Both the position numbers and the translations under genes were made by a program. From contig JAIFAC010000207.1 in assembly GCA_026545765.1 (NCBI GenBank), forward strand, positions 1-64,000: a stretch of DNA of 64,000 nucleotides. Direction: 5' to 3'. The stretch comes from Plantago major (lineage: Eukaryota; Streptophyta; Magnoliopsida; Lamiales; Plantaginaceae). Each line of letters starts with the position of its first letter. Positions within the stretch are counted from its first letter, which is position 1. Of the stretch, positions 23,363 to 35,049 are shown piece after piece. A model generated the notes under the pieces. It was not told the DNA's origin. It ran no database searches and was given only the letters and a program-made list of their open reading frames with translations.

Positions 23363-23740
23363 CGGATGAAGAAAGTAAAGAGAAGTAGAAGAGAGTTTCC
23401 CCGCCTAGAGAGTATAACGGACCCCCTCCCCCGGCCCGTCATGGAGATCAAGAAAGTACAAAGAAGATCGAAGACATTTTCACCGCCTAGAGAGTATCAG
23501 CTGATCCCCGCCCTCCCCCGACTCGTTATGGAGATCAGGAAAGTAGAGAGAAAATTTAAGAGAGTTTTCCCACCTAGAAAGTATCAGATCCCCCAGGCTC
23601 GTTATGGAGATCATGAAAGTAGAGAGAAGATCTAAGAGAGTTTCCCCACCTAGAGAGTATCGGATCCCCAGGCCCGTTATGTATCAAGAAAGTAGAGAGA
23701 AGATCGAAGATAGTTTCCCCACCTAGAGAGTATATGCAGA
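23363..23740. repeat. Purine-rich minisatellite, about five units of 75-83 bp
   Basis: Units begin near 23366, 23449, 23532, 23610 and 23685. Each contains AGAAAGTAGAGAGAAGATC or a variant, then AGAGTTTCCCC, CCTAGAGAGTAT, and a C-rich stretch ending CGTTATGGAGATC. A plus-strand frame stays open over three units (23366-23635), but the repeated peptide resembles no protein I know, so I treat it as non-coding. Confidence 0.85.
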
Positions 23741-24990
23741 CTCCCCCCGAAAAAAAATATAGTTTTTACTAACTTAATCATAAAATGTTGTGGTCGGGTC
23801 TTGTAACAAAGGTATGGAACGGGTTCGAGTATATACCAGACCGGACCTGAACATCATTATTTCGAACGGGGTTGGAATTCGGGTTGGATAGAACCAGTCC
23901 TTCCAGCCAGAGATCGTAGATAAGAGAAACCTTATACCTCATCCTACCGATCAAATCATATACATAAAGAAAAGGAAATTGAAAGTCTTCACATGTAAAA
24001 AGTTGTTGATAGACATGTAAAGATCAACACACCACCAATTAGCTCTCACGTGTGTCTCTTCTATCTCCTGGAACTAAAAATAGCACGTCTAGTACACGAT
24101 TCATAGAACATTCTTAGAAGATTAGTTGAAGGAACTATGTCAAGCATAGATCCAAAGGTCCTCCAATCTGGATTCATGTCCATTAAGAAAATTAGTGTGT
24201 GGGTGGCGATTTTGATGGAATTATGAGATTTCGAAGATTTGATTGATCACATTTATAAATAGTTGCAAAGGTTGAATATCATTAGCAGAATTATGTAACC
24301 AAAATTAGATTAAAATTGTAAAGGAATGTAACCAAATACGCATTAACTTGACATCAAAAATAAATTTACCCTGATTATAATTATTTTGTAATTTTTCAAT
24401 CCAAAAAAATGAAAGAATTTCTCACATTGATTTAAACCAAAGTACTATAGTTAGAATTGATAATAAAAACTGGTCTTTATAATATATGGATAGATCTCAT
24501 CTTCACATGCCTAAAAATTGAAAATTAATTTATTACTTTATTCTTTACCTTCTCACTTCTTCTACTTTATTCACCATCTCCTACAACTATTCATTATTTT
24601 TCATACATAAGTATTTAGAGAAAAGTCGAAACCTAAATTAAAAAATAAAAAAATAAAACCGTAGAGAGTTAATACAACTTAAAATGAATTTCTTTTTACT
24701 TTAATTTTGTATTAGAAAATGTCCAAGTAATTAGAAAGCGCTCCAAGTATCATTTATGCACATGCGGATCATGTGTGCTTCAAAGTAAACCATCAACTTT
24801 AGAATATAGTAGAAAAATATACAAAAGTGCCAGAATAACCGAAAGTGCGCAAATGGTATGATCGTATGGATATATATATATATATATATGAGGCTAATAA
24901 AAATAATCGTATATTTTAGTTTATCCAGAATGTTTGATGCTAAACTATTTAAAATGAGTATCTTTTTGAATGATTGATGCTACGTTAATT
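23741..24990. other. AT-rich intergenic
   Basis: No gene recognised. A short (TA)n lies at about 24870-24890. Confidence 0.5.
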
Positions 24991-25246
24991 ATTTATAATG
25001 TGTTTTAATGAGTCGTTTTTAATTTTTAAAATTTCATTATTTCATTTTATTTTATTCAATAAATTTATATTTTATTTTAATGAATAAAATAATTTATTTA
25101 ATTAATAATAGTATTCAAGATTGGGGTCTATAGATTCGTCTTGTCACGACAAATTCAAATATATGTTAAAAATATTTTTTAAATTTTTGTAGATAAAGTT
25201 ATATGAGATTAATATTTTATTTTAGTGAATGAAATGATTTATTTAA

Positions 25247-25279
25247 TTTATAATAATAATAATAATAATAATAATAATC
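25247..25279. repeat. (ATA)n microsatellite
   Basis: About ten ATA units. Confidence 0.9.
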
Positions 25280-25487
25280 TATTAAAAAGTACTATTCATG
25301 GCCTTCCGCATTTTCAGCAACCATAAGACATAAAATTTTATCACTAAGCAATAACATTGCTCACATGATCTTAGCAACAACACTACTACCTTCCCCTATT
25401 CAGACTCTGCTTAACCGTAGAATCAAAATTTCACGTAGAATGGATGGAATTTGAATGAATCTGGTGGGTTTAACTCATCAACTTTAT

Positions 25488-25607
25488 ATATTATATTATA
25501 TTATATTATATTATATTATATTATATTATATTATATTATATTATATTATATTATATTATATTATATTATATTATATTATATTATATTATATTATATTATA
25601 TTATATA
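25488..25607. repeat. (TTATA)n pentanucleotide microsatellite
   Basis: About 23 uninterrupted TTATA units, ending in a short TATATATA. Confidence 0.95.
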
Positions 25608-26659
25608 TATAAGAACGCTTCAACATAATCTAAGTGCTAAAATATTAGCTTTCCTCAACGTTTAACTCGAAAAACTTTATGCAAAAAAATTCTCTCCCCC
25701 TACCCGGAATCTGCTCAACCGTAGAATCAAAATGTACAATTGAAAATATAAATATCTATTATATATTAATTGAAAATATAAATATCTATTAATATAAACA
25801 TAAACATTTTTCGGAGTTTTGTAGATAAATTTATATGAGACTTAATAAAAACTATATATACCAACATACAAAAAAAATAAAATGAAATATATACTTGTTG
25901 AAAATGCAACTAATTCCACGTAGGATTGAATTAATTTAATAAATGTTCTATTTTTAAATTTAGTTATTTCATTTTATCTTCTTTAATAAATTTATATTTT
26001 ATTCTAATAAATAATATAATTTATTTAATGAATAATAGTATTCAAGATTGGTGTCTATGGATTCGTCTTGTCACGGGAAATTCAAATATATGTTCAATAT
26101 ATTTTTTGAATTTTTGTAGATAAAGTTATATGAGATTTAATAAAAATTATATATGCAACCAACATACAAAATATAAACTGAAATATGTATATACCGTTGA
26201 AAATGCAACTAATTCCACGAGATTGAATTAATTTAATAAATACTCTATTTTAAAATTTTCAAGATTTCATTTTATCTTATTTAATAAATTTATATTTTAT
26301 TTTAATAGATAAAATAATTTATTTAATTAATAATAGTATTCAAGATTGGTGTCATGGATTCGCCTTGTCAATCTAATTCAAATATATGTTCCATATATTT
26401 TTTCGGATTTTAGATAAAGTAATATGAGATTTAATAAAATTATATATGCAAAACATACCAAAAAATAATTAAAATATATACTTACTAAAATATAACTAAT
26501 TTCACAAAATTTCACGTAGGACCGAATGAATCTCATGATGCTTATTATCATCTTATATAATATATATATCGATGATTTCAAGTACTATCAATATATACTA
26601 TCTACCACGGAGGACCTGTAAATGAACCTCGCGAAATCATATATATTATATTTTTTTTT

Positions 26660-26695
26660 CGGAGAGTCGAAGAATCAAATCCAGGTCCGCCCCTG
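26660..26695 (-). mobile_element. Possible hAT terminal inverted repeat
   Basis: Read on the minus strand from 26695: CAGGGGCGGACCTGGATTTG, a terminus common among plant hAT elements. No matching left end was seen nearby. Confidence 0.35.
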
Positions 26696-26934
26696 TATTA
26701 TACTATTACTAGTTTTGGAGTACATTGTTATAGTGATCAAAATCATTTCTCTGGGATCATTTTCTCTTCCTCCTAGGTCATAACTCATAAGTACAAGCCC
26801 ATTGCTAAAGACTTGAATGATCCTTCTTTGGATTTTCATAAGTTATAAGTACGAATATTATACTTTATATCTTTCTTGCAGGGTTTGATGGTACGTATAT
26901 GATGATATTCTTTTTCAAACAGTATATTTGATAG

Positions 26935-27115
26935 TAGGGCCGACTAAGTTCCGACTCAATTTATGCACTTAAGATATCTGTACTATCTCAGTTATCTTGA
27001 TTATTAGATCGTTTCAGACAAATATTATTTCAAGTTGTAATTTATCTTAACCGTCCATGAGACTTGTATATTATACAATGGCAACTTTTGTAAATTCAAC
27101 TATACAAACGGAATT
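26935..27115 (-). repeat. Dispersed repeat (same family as 28840-29003 and 35520-35700)
   Basis: Shares CTAAGTTCCGACTC at the left, and AGTTGTAATTTATCTTAACCGTCCATGA near the right, with 28851-28975, and in inverse orientation with 35590-35690. Confidence 0.5.
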
Positions 27116-27173
27116 GTAATGTAAAACTACATACATATACAATTTAAATTTACATATATATTACTCCCTCCAT

Positions 27174-27432
27174 TTCATTAATAACTTCCTAACTTTCCTT
27201 TTTTTGAGTTCCATTAGAAACTTCCTAACCCATAAATGGAAAGTTTTTACCCCACTAATTAATGCTTTATTATTTATGTTTCCTACTTTATCATCATTTT
27301 ATTCAATCTCTCTCATATTTTATCACCCACTTACAACTTTACCAATATAATACATTTTACAGACTATTTTTTATTACCAATTTCTTAATTGAAGAGAAAA
27401 TGAGAGCTACGCTCTTAATGGACCGGAGGGAG
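27174..27432. mobile_element. Stowaway-like MITE
   Basis: 259 bp bounded by TA duplications (27172-27173 and 27433-27434). Ends CTCCCTCCATTTC and GGACCGGAGGGAG are the inverted termini typical of Tc1/mariner-derived Stowaway elements. No coding capacity. Confidence 0.75.
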
Positions 27433-27434
27433 TA

Positions 27435-28040
27435 TAAATTAAATTCATCTGAAGAACCCTAATCAAATTTCTAGCCACCCATCGACCAATCAAGCAACAA
27501 ATTGATGACTACTTTTACAATCATCACCAATCTTAATTAATTGCAGGATGACTTGTATACTACGAGGAGTTCGTTATTTCATTTTTGTCAAAATTTGACA
27601 TGTATTTCATTGATTTTGTCACAAACTGTAAGTGTAGTGATTAAGAACTTGCATGCATATAATTGGTTTTACTTTTATTCTGTAATCTTGATGATAAATG
27701 CTTTCCCCTGGAATTGGGTCCTTATTCACGACAAGAACCTGTAATGAAAATGGAATTGTTAATTCATTTTTTTGTTTTCTTGGACTATCGGATCCGAGGT
27801 CATCTAATAATTTATGACAGGGATCTAGTTGAATGGGTCAATTGAGGATCGAAGAAGTAGAGCAAGATTCTTGAAGAATGAATTGGGGAAGAAGACATTA
27901 TTAGGGTTCTTGGATAACACGGATGAAAAAATTCGAGCAGAATCAATTTATTTGGGAATGAAATTTCATGGATTTGTTAGATTGATTTTTACGTTGATAT
28001 TTAATGTATGTGTTAAGAGATTTAGAATTTATTTTGAATT
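27435..28040. other. Intergenic, no supported gene
   Basis: A frame at 27829-28059 is open but has no homology I can recognise and no promoter-like context. Confidence 0.4.
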
Positions 28041-28041
28041 A

Positions 28042-29003
28042 ATCCCATTTATATGGTAAAATTACGAAAAGTGTCATTGTATAATTTTTACAGAGATATG
28101 AAGGGTCATGATCATTAACTACAACTAAAAATGTTATTTTTACAATTGATCCAATGGTTGTGAGTGAGTACAACCTATGTTATGAAACCCGGCGGGTTGA
28201 CCCGGTTCAACCGCGACTCGGAGGGGGTCCGGGCCAAAAACTCCCCAAAACCGGAAAAAATCGGGTTTTTACTATTTTGATGAAAACACGGCGGAACCAG
28301 TTAAAAACCGGTTCCACCGGTAAAAACCTGGTTAAAAACCGGTTCCACCCGGGTTTCTAAGAAAAAAAAAAAAAGAAAAAAAATCAAAAAACCCCAATCA
28401 CAACAAAAGCCCTAATCGCTCAGTTCCTTTTCCTTTTCAGTCTTCTTCCTTTTCCTTTTTTGCGGCTCATTCTTCTCCCGTTCTTCTCCCATGCTTTAAT
28501 GTTATTTTTTATTTTGAACTCAATGTTATGGAGTTATGGTGACTTTGTGTTTGGAATTGAGGCATATGTCGTTTATGCAATGTTTCTATCTTTTTTGAGG
28601 TAAAAAATATATATGTTGAATTTTTAAGGCATACATTATGTTTTATTTTTAAAAATATTTTTTATAGGTTGACCCGGTTGAACCTCCTACAGTAGGTAGG
28701 CCGGGTCCGAGTTTCAAAATACAGAGTACAACCAAAATGGGTGTATATTATGCTATTACAACTGTAGTCGGACCGTAGACTTGGCCTTGATGGTATATCA
28801 TTAAATGGCATATCTACTTAGTTTATGTAACCTATGGACATTGATGGCGCTTCTAAGTTCCGACTCCATTTGTACGGCTTAGCGTACACCCATCTCACTT
28901 GTAATAATCCACAACCGTTAGATCACTTGTACAAATATTGTTTTAAGTTGTAATTAATCCTAATCGTCCATGAAACTTATTAAATTTTACAATAGTAATT
29001 TCA
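28042..29003. mobile_element. Long-inverted-repeat element split by a hAT-like MITE
   Basis: The left arm (28042-28174, continuing 28733-28800) and right arm (28851-29003, inverse) are related. ACAACTAAAAATGTTATTTTTACAA at the left resembles the reverse complement of TTGTACAAATATTGTTTTAAGTTGT at the right. A third copy lies at 35520-35700. The hAT-like MITE at 28175-28724 sits inside the left arm. Confidence 0.45.
28175..28724. mobile_element. hAT-like MITE with 8-bp target duplication
   Basis: 550 bp with imperfect terminal inverted repeats (CTATGTTATGAAACCCGG; other end CTGTATTTTGAAACTCGG on the minus strand). It is flanked by AGTACAAC at 28167-28174 and 28725-28732. An 8-bp duplication is the hAT size. 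The subterminal region is rich in CCGG/AACCGG motifs. No transposase. Confidence 0.7.
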
Positions 29004-29022
29004 GTATATATATATATATAAT
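29004..29022. repeat. (TA)n at the left junction of EPRV1
   Basis: Short TA run exactly where viral homology begins. Confidence 0.85.
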
Positions 29023-29028
29023 AAACTT

Positions 29029-30999
29029 TTGGTTTTATCTAAAACTAAGAGTTATTTTACAAAGCAAGATGGGTCAAGTGTCTCGAATGAATTCCCTCCT
29101 TTAGAACCTGTTAGAACAAAAGTTTTCACTGATGTCATAGACTGTACACCAGTTATTACCAACATTAAAGATGATGAGTCAGGAATGAAGCAAAGAAATT
29201 ATACAAATATAGGTTTACATTGTCTAAGAAAACAATTAGAGAGAATAGAAGAAGCTATAGAAAATAATTTAGGTAGTAAAACTCCAATTGACACAAAAGC
29301 AGCTTCTACAAGTAAAGAACAAAGTCTGCCAGAAAAACAAATGTACAAATTTCCTTTCAAAATTAATGAGTACAAACCAAAGTTAACGGAAACTGAGTTA
29401 CTACAAAAGATAAATTCTAAGTTAGGAGATTTAGGTACAGAAAAATTAAACACTTTAAAAAAACCACTAGAAGCCACTAATTCAGATAATGAGTCTGAAG
29501 ATAGTAATCATATTTTTCCTGTTGTAAAACCAGAATATAAAATTTTTTATCCTAGACCAACACCCCCAGATATACAATTAGAAGAAACACACTCACAAAG
29601 GACATTTAATGGGTCAACAATTTATGAATGGAATATAAGATGGTCTAGCAGAATACCAGATTATAAAAATTTGTCAAGAAATGGTGGTCATATCAAACAT
29701 ATATGGTAATACAATGGAACAGGTTGATTGTGCAAAAACTTTAGTTTTAGGGTTTAATGGTCAATTAAAAGGATGGTGGGATAATTCCCTTACACCATTA
29801 GAACAAAATGCAATTCTAGATAGTATTAAGGAAGATGACGATGGGATACCAATTTTAGATGAAAATGGTAACCAAATTTCAGTAGCAGTAACTTCCCTCA
29901 TTTATACTATATTACTCCATTTTGTCGGAGATCCAAACTGGTACACTGAGAGAAACACAGAGATTTTACAAAATTTAAAATGCAGAAAACTTCAAGATTT
30001 TAAATGGTACAAATGTTCCTTACAAAAAATTACGAAAGAGAGGATCCAAATAATTATTATTGGAAAGAAAAATTTATTTCAGGTTTACCAAAGTTATTTG
30101 CTAAAAAAGTAAGGGAACAAATTAAAAGCATTAATGGAAATATAGAGACAATGCCTTACGGAGAAATTATTAATCAAATAAACCTAACAGGCCTACAAAT
30201 TTGTAATGACTTGAAGTTAAAATCCCAATTAAAGAAACAAAATATTGTAAGTAGAAAAGAATTGGGAAGCTAGTGTGAATAGTTTGGTTTTGACAAATTT
30301 AAAACTCCGATTCATCATAAAAGCCATGATAGGAAATCCTACAAGAAAAAGCATTTTCACAAAAGAGTTAATAGGCAAGACTATAAACCAAATTATAAAC
30401 AAGATTATAAACCAAATAAAAGAAAGAATAATTTTTATAAGAAAAAAGAAAGAACTCCAATAGAGAAAATAATTTGTCACAAATGTAAGACCCCTGGACA
30501 CTATGCCAACACTTGTAGAGTAAGACAAAAGATACAAGAACTAGTTTTAGACGAACAATTGAAAAACCAACTTTTAAATATAATTTCTGAAATAAGTTCT
30601 GATGAAGAAAATACTGAAGAAGAGGATTATCAATTTAACCAAATACAATCAGATAATTCTGAAACTTCCGATTACTCAGAGGACTATGAAGACACCTGTT
30701 TTTGTACCCCTGATCAATTGGGAAAAAGTATTTGTAATTGCGAAAAGAAACTTTTTGTAATAACAAAACAAAGTCATTATGAGTTAATTTTCGAAATGAT
30801 AGACCAAGTAAAAGATCCCCAACAAAAAGATAATTATTTAAAGAAATTAAAAGATATGGTTTTGGAAGGAGGACAAGGGTCTTCTGCTCCAATTAAACAA
30901 AAAACAGATTTCAAAGATATAATAAAAACATTTAATACCAACAAAACAAGTAACATCTCCATTAATGATATTCAACATGAGATTAGGGAATTAAAATAG
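29029..30999 (+). pseudogene. EPRV1 coat-protein region with CCHC zinc knuckle (broken)
   Basis: Corresponds to about residues 350-990 of the EPRV2 polyprotein. Recognisable blocks are a hydrophilic linker (29029-29640), the capsid core (29700-30270, e.g. FNGQLKGWWDNSLTPLEQN), a Lys-rich stretch, the nucleic-acid-binding knuckle C-x2-C-x4-H-x4-C at 30475-30516, and an acidic Ser-rich tail (30590-30720). Breaks relative to EPRV2: a frameshift at about 29636, another at about 30012, stop codons at 30271-30273 and six bases on, and a frameshift at about 30997. The coat protein packages the pregenomic RNA/DNA in caulimovirids. This copy cannot encode it. Confidence 0.8.
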
Positions 31000-33090
31000 A
31001 AATACGACAATTAAAGCAAGAAAGTGAACAAATGAAACGAGAAATTTTGATTTTAAAACTAAAAGATGAATTACTAAAAGAGGAAAACACCACTGATGAA
31101 AAAGAAGAAAATAATTCAGAAAAAGAAGAAAGTAATGAAGAAAAATCTTTTATAAATGCTATATCACAAATTTCTTACCAAAAATGGTATGTTAAAGTTA
31201 AAATTGTTATAGGAAACTTTATTCTAGAAACAGTTGCCTTAATGGATAGTAATATATGAATTGCATACAAGAAGTATTAATACCTACAAAATATCTGGAA
31301 AAATCTAAGGAAAGATTATCAACAGCAAACTCAGAAAGACTAAAAATAAATTACAAACTTTCAAATGCACATATTTGCAATGACGGAGTTTGTTTCCGGG
31401 CAATCTTTGTTTTAGTAAAAGATCTAGACACTAAAGTCATTCTGGGAAACCCATTCATGTCAATGTTGTTTCCTATACATGTAGACAACAAGGGAGTAGA
31501 AACCACAGTTTTAGGAAAGAAAATACTTTTCCAATTCCAATATTCTGTGACAAACAGAGAAATAAACCTTTATAAGAAATCGAATTTTCAAAAAATAGAA
31601 AATAAAGAAAAACAAATTATGCATCTTAAAGAGGAACTAAGTTTTAAAAGAATTGAAGAAAAAATAAAAAGCTCAATTCTACAGAAACAAATTTTAACCT
31701 ATCAAAAGAAGCTAGAGGATGAAGTTTGTTCAGAATTTCCCACAGCTTTTTGGGATAGAAAAAGACATATTGTAACCCTTTCTTATGAAAATGATTACGA
31801 AGAAAGTAAAATTCCGACTAAGGCAAGGCCTATACAAATGAACCAAGAACTGTTAGAACATTGTAAAAAAGAAATTCCAGACCAAGCAAATCACCATGGT
31901 CATGTTCTGCATTTTATGTACAAAAGAATGCTGAACTTGAGAGAGGAACTCCTAGACTAGTTATAAATTATAAACCGTTAAACAAAGTCCTCAAATGGAT
32001 CAGGTATCCAATTCCAAATAAAAGCGATTTGCTTAAAAGACTTTATAATGCTAAAATATTCTCCAAGTTCGATATGAAATCCGGTTTCTGGCAAATACAA
32101 ATTTCAGAAAAAGATAAGTACAAAACAGCTTTTACTGTTCCGTTCGGACAATTTGAATGGAATGTCATGCCTTTTGGATACAAAAATGCTCCTTCAGAAT
32201 TCCAAAAGGTCATGAATGATATTTTCACTCCTTACACTACTTTTACAATTGTTTATATTGATGATGTTCTAGTTTTTAGTCAAGATATAGAACAACATTG
32301 GAAACACTTAAATATTTTCCTAAAAGTCATAAAAGAAAATGGTTTAGTTGTCTCCGCAAGAAAAATAAAATTGTTCCAAGTAAGCATAAGATTTCTCGGA
32401 CATCAGATTCATGAAAGTACTATTATACCAATCCATCGGTCTCTAGAATTTGGGGACAAATTTCCGGATGAAATAAGAGACAAAACCCAATTACAAAGAT
32501 TTCTCGGATCATTGAATTATGTAGGAGATTTTTATCCAAATTTAAGACAAACTTGCAAACCTTTGTTTGAAAGATTAAAAAAGAACCCTCCAATGTGAAC
32601 AAGCAAACATACTGAGATAGTCAAAGAAATAAAAACAAAAGTTAAAACTCTTCCTTGTTTAACCATTTTCCGGCCCAATACTCTTAAGATTGTACAAACT
32701 GACGCTTCAGAATTAGGGTATGGAGGCATTCTTAAGCAAATCATTGATGATAGGGAAACAATTATTAGATATCATTCTGGTACTTGGAAATCGGGAGCAC
32801 AACAAAATTACTCAACCATTAAAAAAGAGATACTCTCGATGGTTTTGTGCATTACTAAATTTCAGGATGACTTGTTAAATCAAAAGTTTTTACTTAAAAT
32901 TGATTGCAAAGCTGCAAAAGAAGTTTTGACAAAAGATGTTCAAAACCTAGCATCAAAACAAATATTTGCTAGATGGCAGGCAATTTTGTCTATTTTTGAT
33001 TTTGATATAGAATTCATAAAAGGAACTGACAATTGTATTCCAGATTATTTGACAAGAGAATTTCTTCAGGGATGGAAGAAAGGAGATTAG
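31000..33090 (+). pseudogene. EPRV1 protease, reverse transcriptase and RNase H (broken)
   Basis: Open pieces at 31032-31259, 31256-31960, 32029-32598 and 32600-33090. The protease active-site motif is destroyed: the sequence at about 31247-31259 runs through ALMDS into a stop where EPRV2 has DSGAD. A frameshift at about 31880 splits the RT N-terminus. The RT palm is well kept, with FDMKSGFWQI, FGQFEWNVMPFG and the catalytic YIDD at 32254-32265. A stop at 32596-32598 precedes RNase H, which keeps QTDASELGYGG, KKEILS and KIDCKA blocks and ends at 33088-33090 (TAG). Similarity to EPRV2 is close throughout. Confidence 0.85.
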
Positions 33091-33135
33091 TACCATTGGC
33101 GGCAGCAGCAAGCACAAGTTCTGGGAAAAAAACCC

Positions 33136-34474
33136 ATGGTAAATTTGGCAAAATATGCACAAAATAAGCCTGAAAAAACCTTGTCCCTGACACCATTACA
33201 AACTATCCCACAAACAAGGCAACAGACATCTCTGCAGATTGCCAACAAATTTCAACCTCTTAGTAAAGTAGCATTAACACCATATCCCAAGCCTGAACAA
33301 TTTCCACCTCTGCACTCAAAATTAGCCACATTACCCACCTACAAACAAACTTTGACACAAACTAAGTCCCAACAAACTTTGACACAAACCAAGTCCCAAA
33401 TTCCAAATAAAGATGACCAGCCAGATTGTCCCTATTTAAGCACAGGACACTTTCACAAAGAATGTGTTATTGAAGATGACTGGATTCCAGAAAATTTTCC
33501 AAAACAAATAGACAATGATAATGCCTCACAATTTGCAGAACAAGGTGCTATCATTTCACAGTATATCTTAGACGACAAATTTTGCAGGATTTATGAAAAT
33601 CACCAGAAACCACAACAATATTATGAGGACATCTTGGTCCAAACAAATTCTCTTCATATCCAAAACAAAGTTCCAAAAAACCATCCAAACACCTCATCAG
33701 CCATTGGTAATCGAAAAATTTCCATCAACAAAGTTATTAGTCTAGCTGATTGGGGAAACCCTTATACTCTGAGGGAGATAAAACCCCATCTCATCTGTAA
33801 TTATTTTAATTACATACAAGCTTGGACAAAATTCCTCTACAAACAAAATGCAGTCAGCTCCATGTCATATTTCTTCTTAATGGGAAAAACTCTACCACCA
33901 CCAGAAGAACTTCCTAACTGGTTTCTTGCATGCATGGTGGCATGATTTTGGACCATTACCAGAAATGTTCCCAGACAAAGTTCAAAAACCATTTGAGTAC
34001 TTTTCAGATAGGTACAAAAAACAAAGTTGTTCTCACAAATACCCCCTGATGATTAAGTTTTACAAAGAATTCAATTTAACCTGGATTTTGAGAATCCTAC
34101 AAAATGTTTGGTATGATGAAAATACCAGTTTATACTGGTTAACAAAAGAAGCAGAAGTTAAATGGTGGAACAAAATGGACACCAGTCCACTAGAGAAGGA
34201 CAACATATCGGAATGGTTCAAACTCCATCCAAAGTTTAGCAAACAAATTGTCTCCCCAGAAAAGGTCCAACAAAATGAAGAATTCCTGATGATGAAAAAT
34301 ACCATCCAAACAAGATTAGCACAAGCAAGCTCATTGGATGAGATGAAAGCAATTCTACAAACTGCAAGTGAAGATGAAGGATCAAGTTCCTCAGTCAATT
34401 TCGAACAAGATAATGAAGATGATTGTTATAGGATTTTTACTCCCATACAGAGAGGTAAAAATAAAAGAAAGTGA
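33136..34474 (+). pseudogene. EPRV1 second ORF, unknown function (one frameshift)
   Basis: Follows RNase H by 45 bp. Two overlapping frames (33136-33945 and 33926-34474) together would span about 445 codons, broken near 33930. The N-terminal third is Gln/Thr/Pro-rich with a repeated TLTQTKSQ. The middle has a Cys/His patch (CPYLSTGHFHKEC). The last half is rich in Trp and Tyr (LYWLTKEAEVKWWNKMDTS), then acidic Ser-rich, with a basic C-terminus. I know no domain for it. Florendoviruses carry a second ORF of unknown role in this position. No counterpart in EPRV2 is visible because that copy is cut by the gypsy insertion. Confidence 0.65.
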
Positions 34475-34755
34475 CTGAAAGATTCCCCGACAAATTATTC
34501 AATCAAAGGACAAGGGGACAAAGTGAAAAATTAATTTCCCGACAAACTGTTCAAATTCATGGACAAATTGCAATCAGCCTTCTGGATGTGAATTGAAGAA
34601 TTTCAAGTCCGCACAGGAACCTGGCATTCCTTCAAATAGGCTTCAATTAGAAGGAAGGAGGAAAACGGAAAAAAAAAAAAACCAGAGAAGAAAAGAAAAT
34701 GTATTCAAAGAGCTTCTTCTTTGTTTTGTACTCTTCCAGATTCTTTTATCTTTAT

Positions 34756-34788
34756 GTAAAAATTTCATCCAAAAACATTAGCTTAGCA
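34756..34788 (+). promoter_or_regulatory. Candidate left arm of the viral leader hairpin (EPRV1)
   Basis: This 33-base segment (starts GTAAAAATTTCATCC, ends TTAGCTTAGCA) is the reverse complement of 44554-44586 at the 5' end of EPRV2, with 31 of 33 positions matching. An AUG-UAA start-stop pair overlaps its left end (34754-34759). Confidence 0.5.
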
Positions 34789-34982
34789 GTTTTCAGATTC
34801 TTGTAATCCGATCAGATTTCAAAGTTAAAGTCAGAGTTGTAATCCGATTAAATTTCAAGTTTTCAAGTCAGAGTTAAAGTTCAGAGTTATCTCAGGTATA
34901 ATTCTGGTTATTTTCTTCATTGCTACAGTAAATTTTGAATGTATGTTATAATCTTGCCAAGTCTTCTTCATTATGTATGTAC

Positions 34983-34985
<3 letters not shown>

Positions 34986-35046
<61 letters not shown>
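34986..35046. repeat. (TA)n at the right junction of EPRV1
   Basis: About 60 bp of TA directly after the last EPRV1-like sequence. Confidence 0.9.

Positions 35047-35049
<3 letters not shown>

Larger units (their letters stand above)
25000..26570. repeat. AT-rich tandem array, unit about 295 bp
   Basis: The marker GTAGATAAA (or TAGATAAAG) plus TATATGAGA recurs at 25199, 25821, 26116 and 26411, so the last three are spaced 295 bp apart. GTATTCAAGATTGG plus ATTCGTCTTGTCACG recurs at about 25112, 26038 and 26337. TGAAAATGCAACTAATTCCACG recurs at about 25897 and 26200. The first unit is separated from the others by a (TTATA)n tract and by copies of AACCGTAGAATCAAAAT (25415 and 25717). Confidence 0.8.
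29021..34985 (+). mobile_element. Endogenous caulimovirid (pararetrovirus) EPRV1, 5'-truncated, florendovirus/petuvirus-like
   Basis: Plus-strand viral sequence in the order coat-protein region, zinc knuckle, aspartic protease, RT, RNase H, then a second ORF and an AU-rich 3' region. There are no LTRs and no integrase, which sets it apart from the retrotransposons here. It matches EPRV2 from about 46070 onward and lacks the movement-protein domain. Both ends lie in TA microsatellite, as reported for several endogenous plant pararetroviruses. Many frameshifts and stops mean it cannot express viral proteins. Placement near florendoviruses rests on the single large ORF with MP-CP-PR-RT-RH order (seen across both copies) plus a second downstream ORF. 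Confidence 0.85.

Noticed and set aside
23366..23635. Open frame with a repeated basic peptide
   Set aside because: It is produced by the minisatellite; the repeat units do not keep frame beyond three units.
27829..28059. 76-codon ORF near a putative leader-like region
   Set aside because: No homology, no splice or promoter support.
29021..34985. Reading EPRV1 as a gypsy retrotransposon
   Set aside because: No LTRs and no integrase after RNase H. The sister copy has a movement-protein domain and a tRNA-Met primer site, so it is a pararetrovirus.
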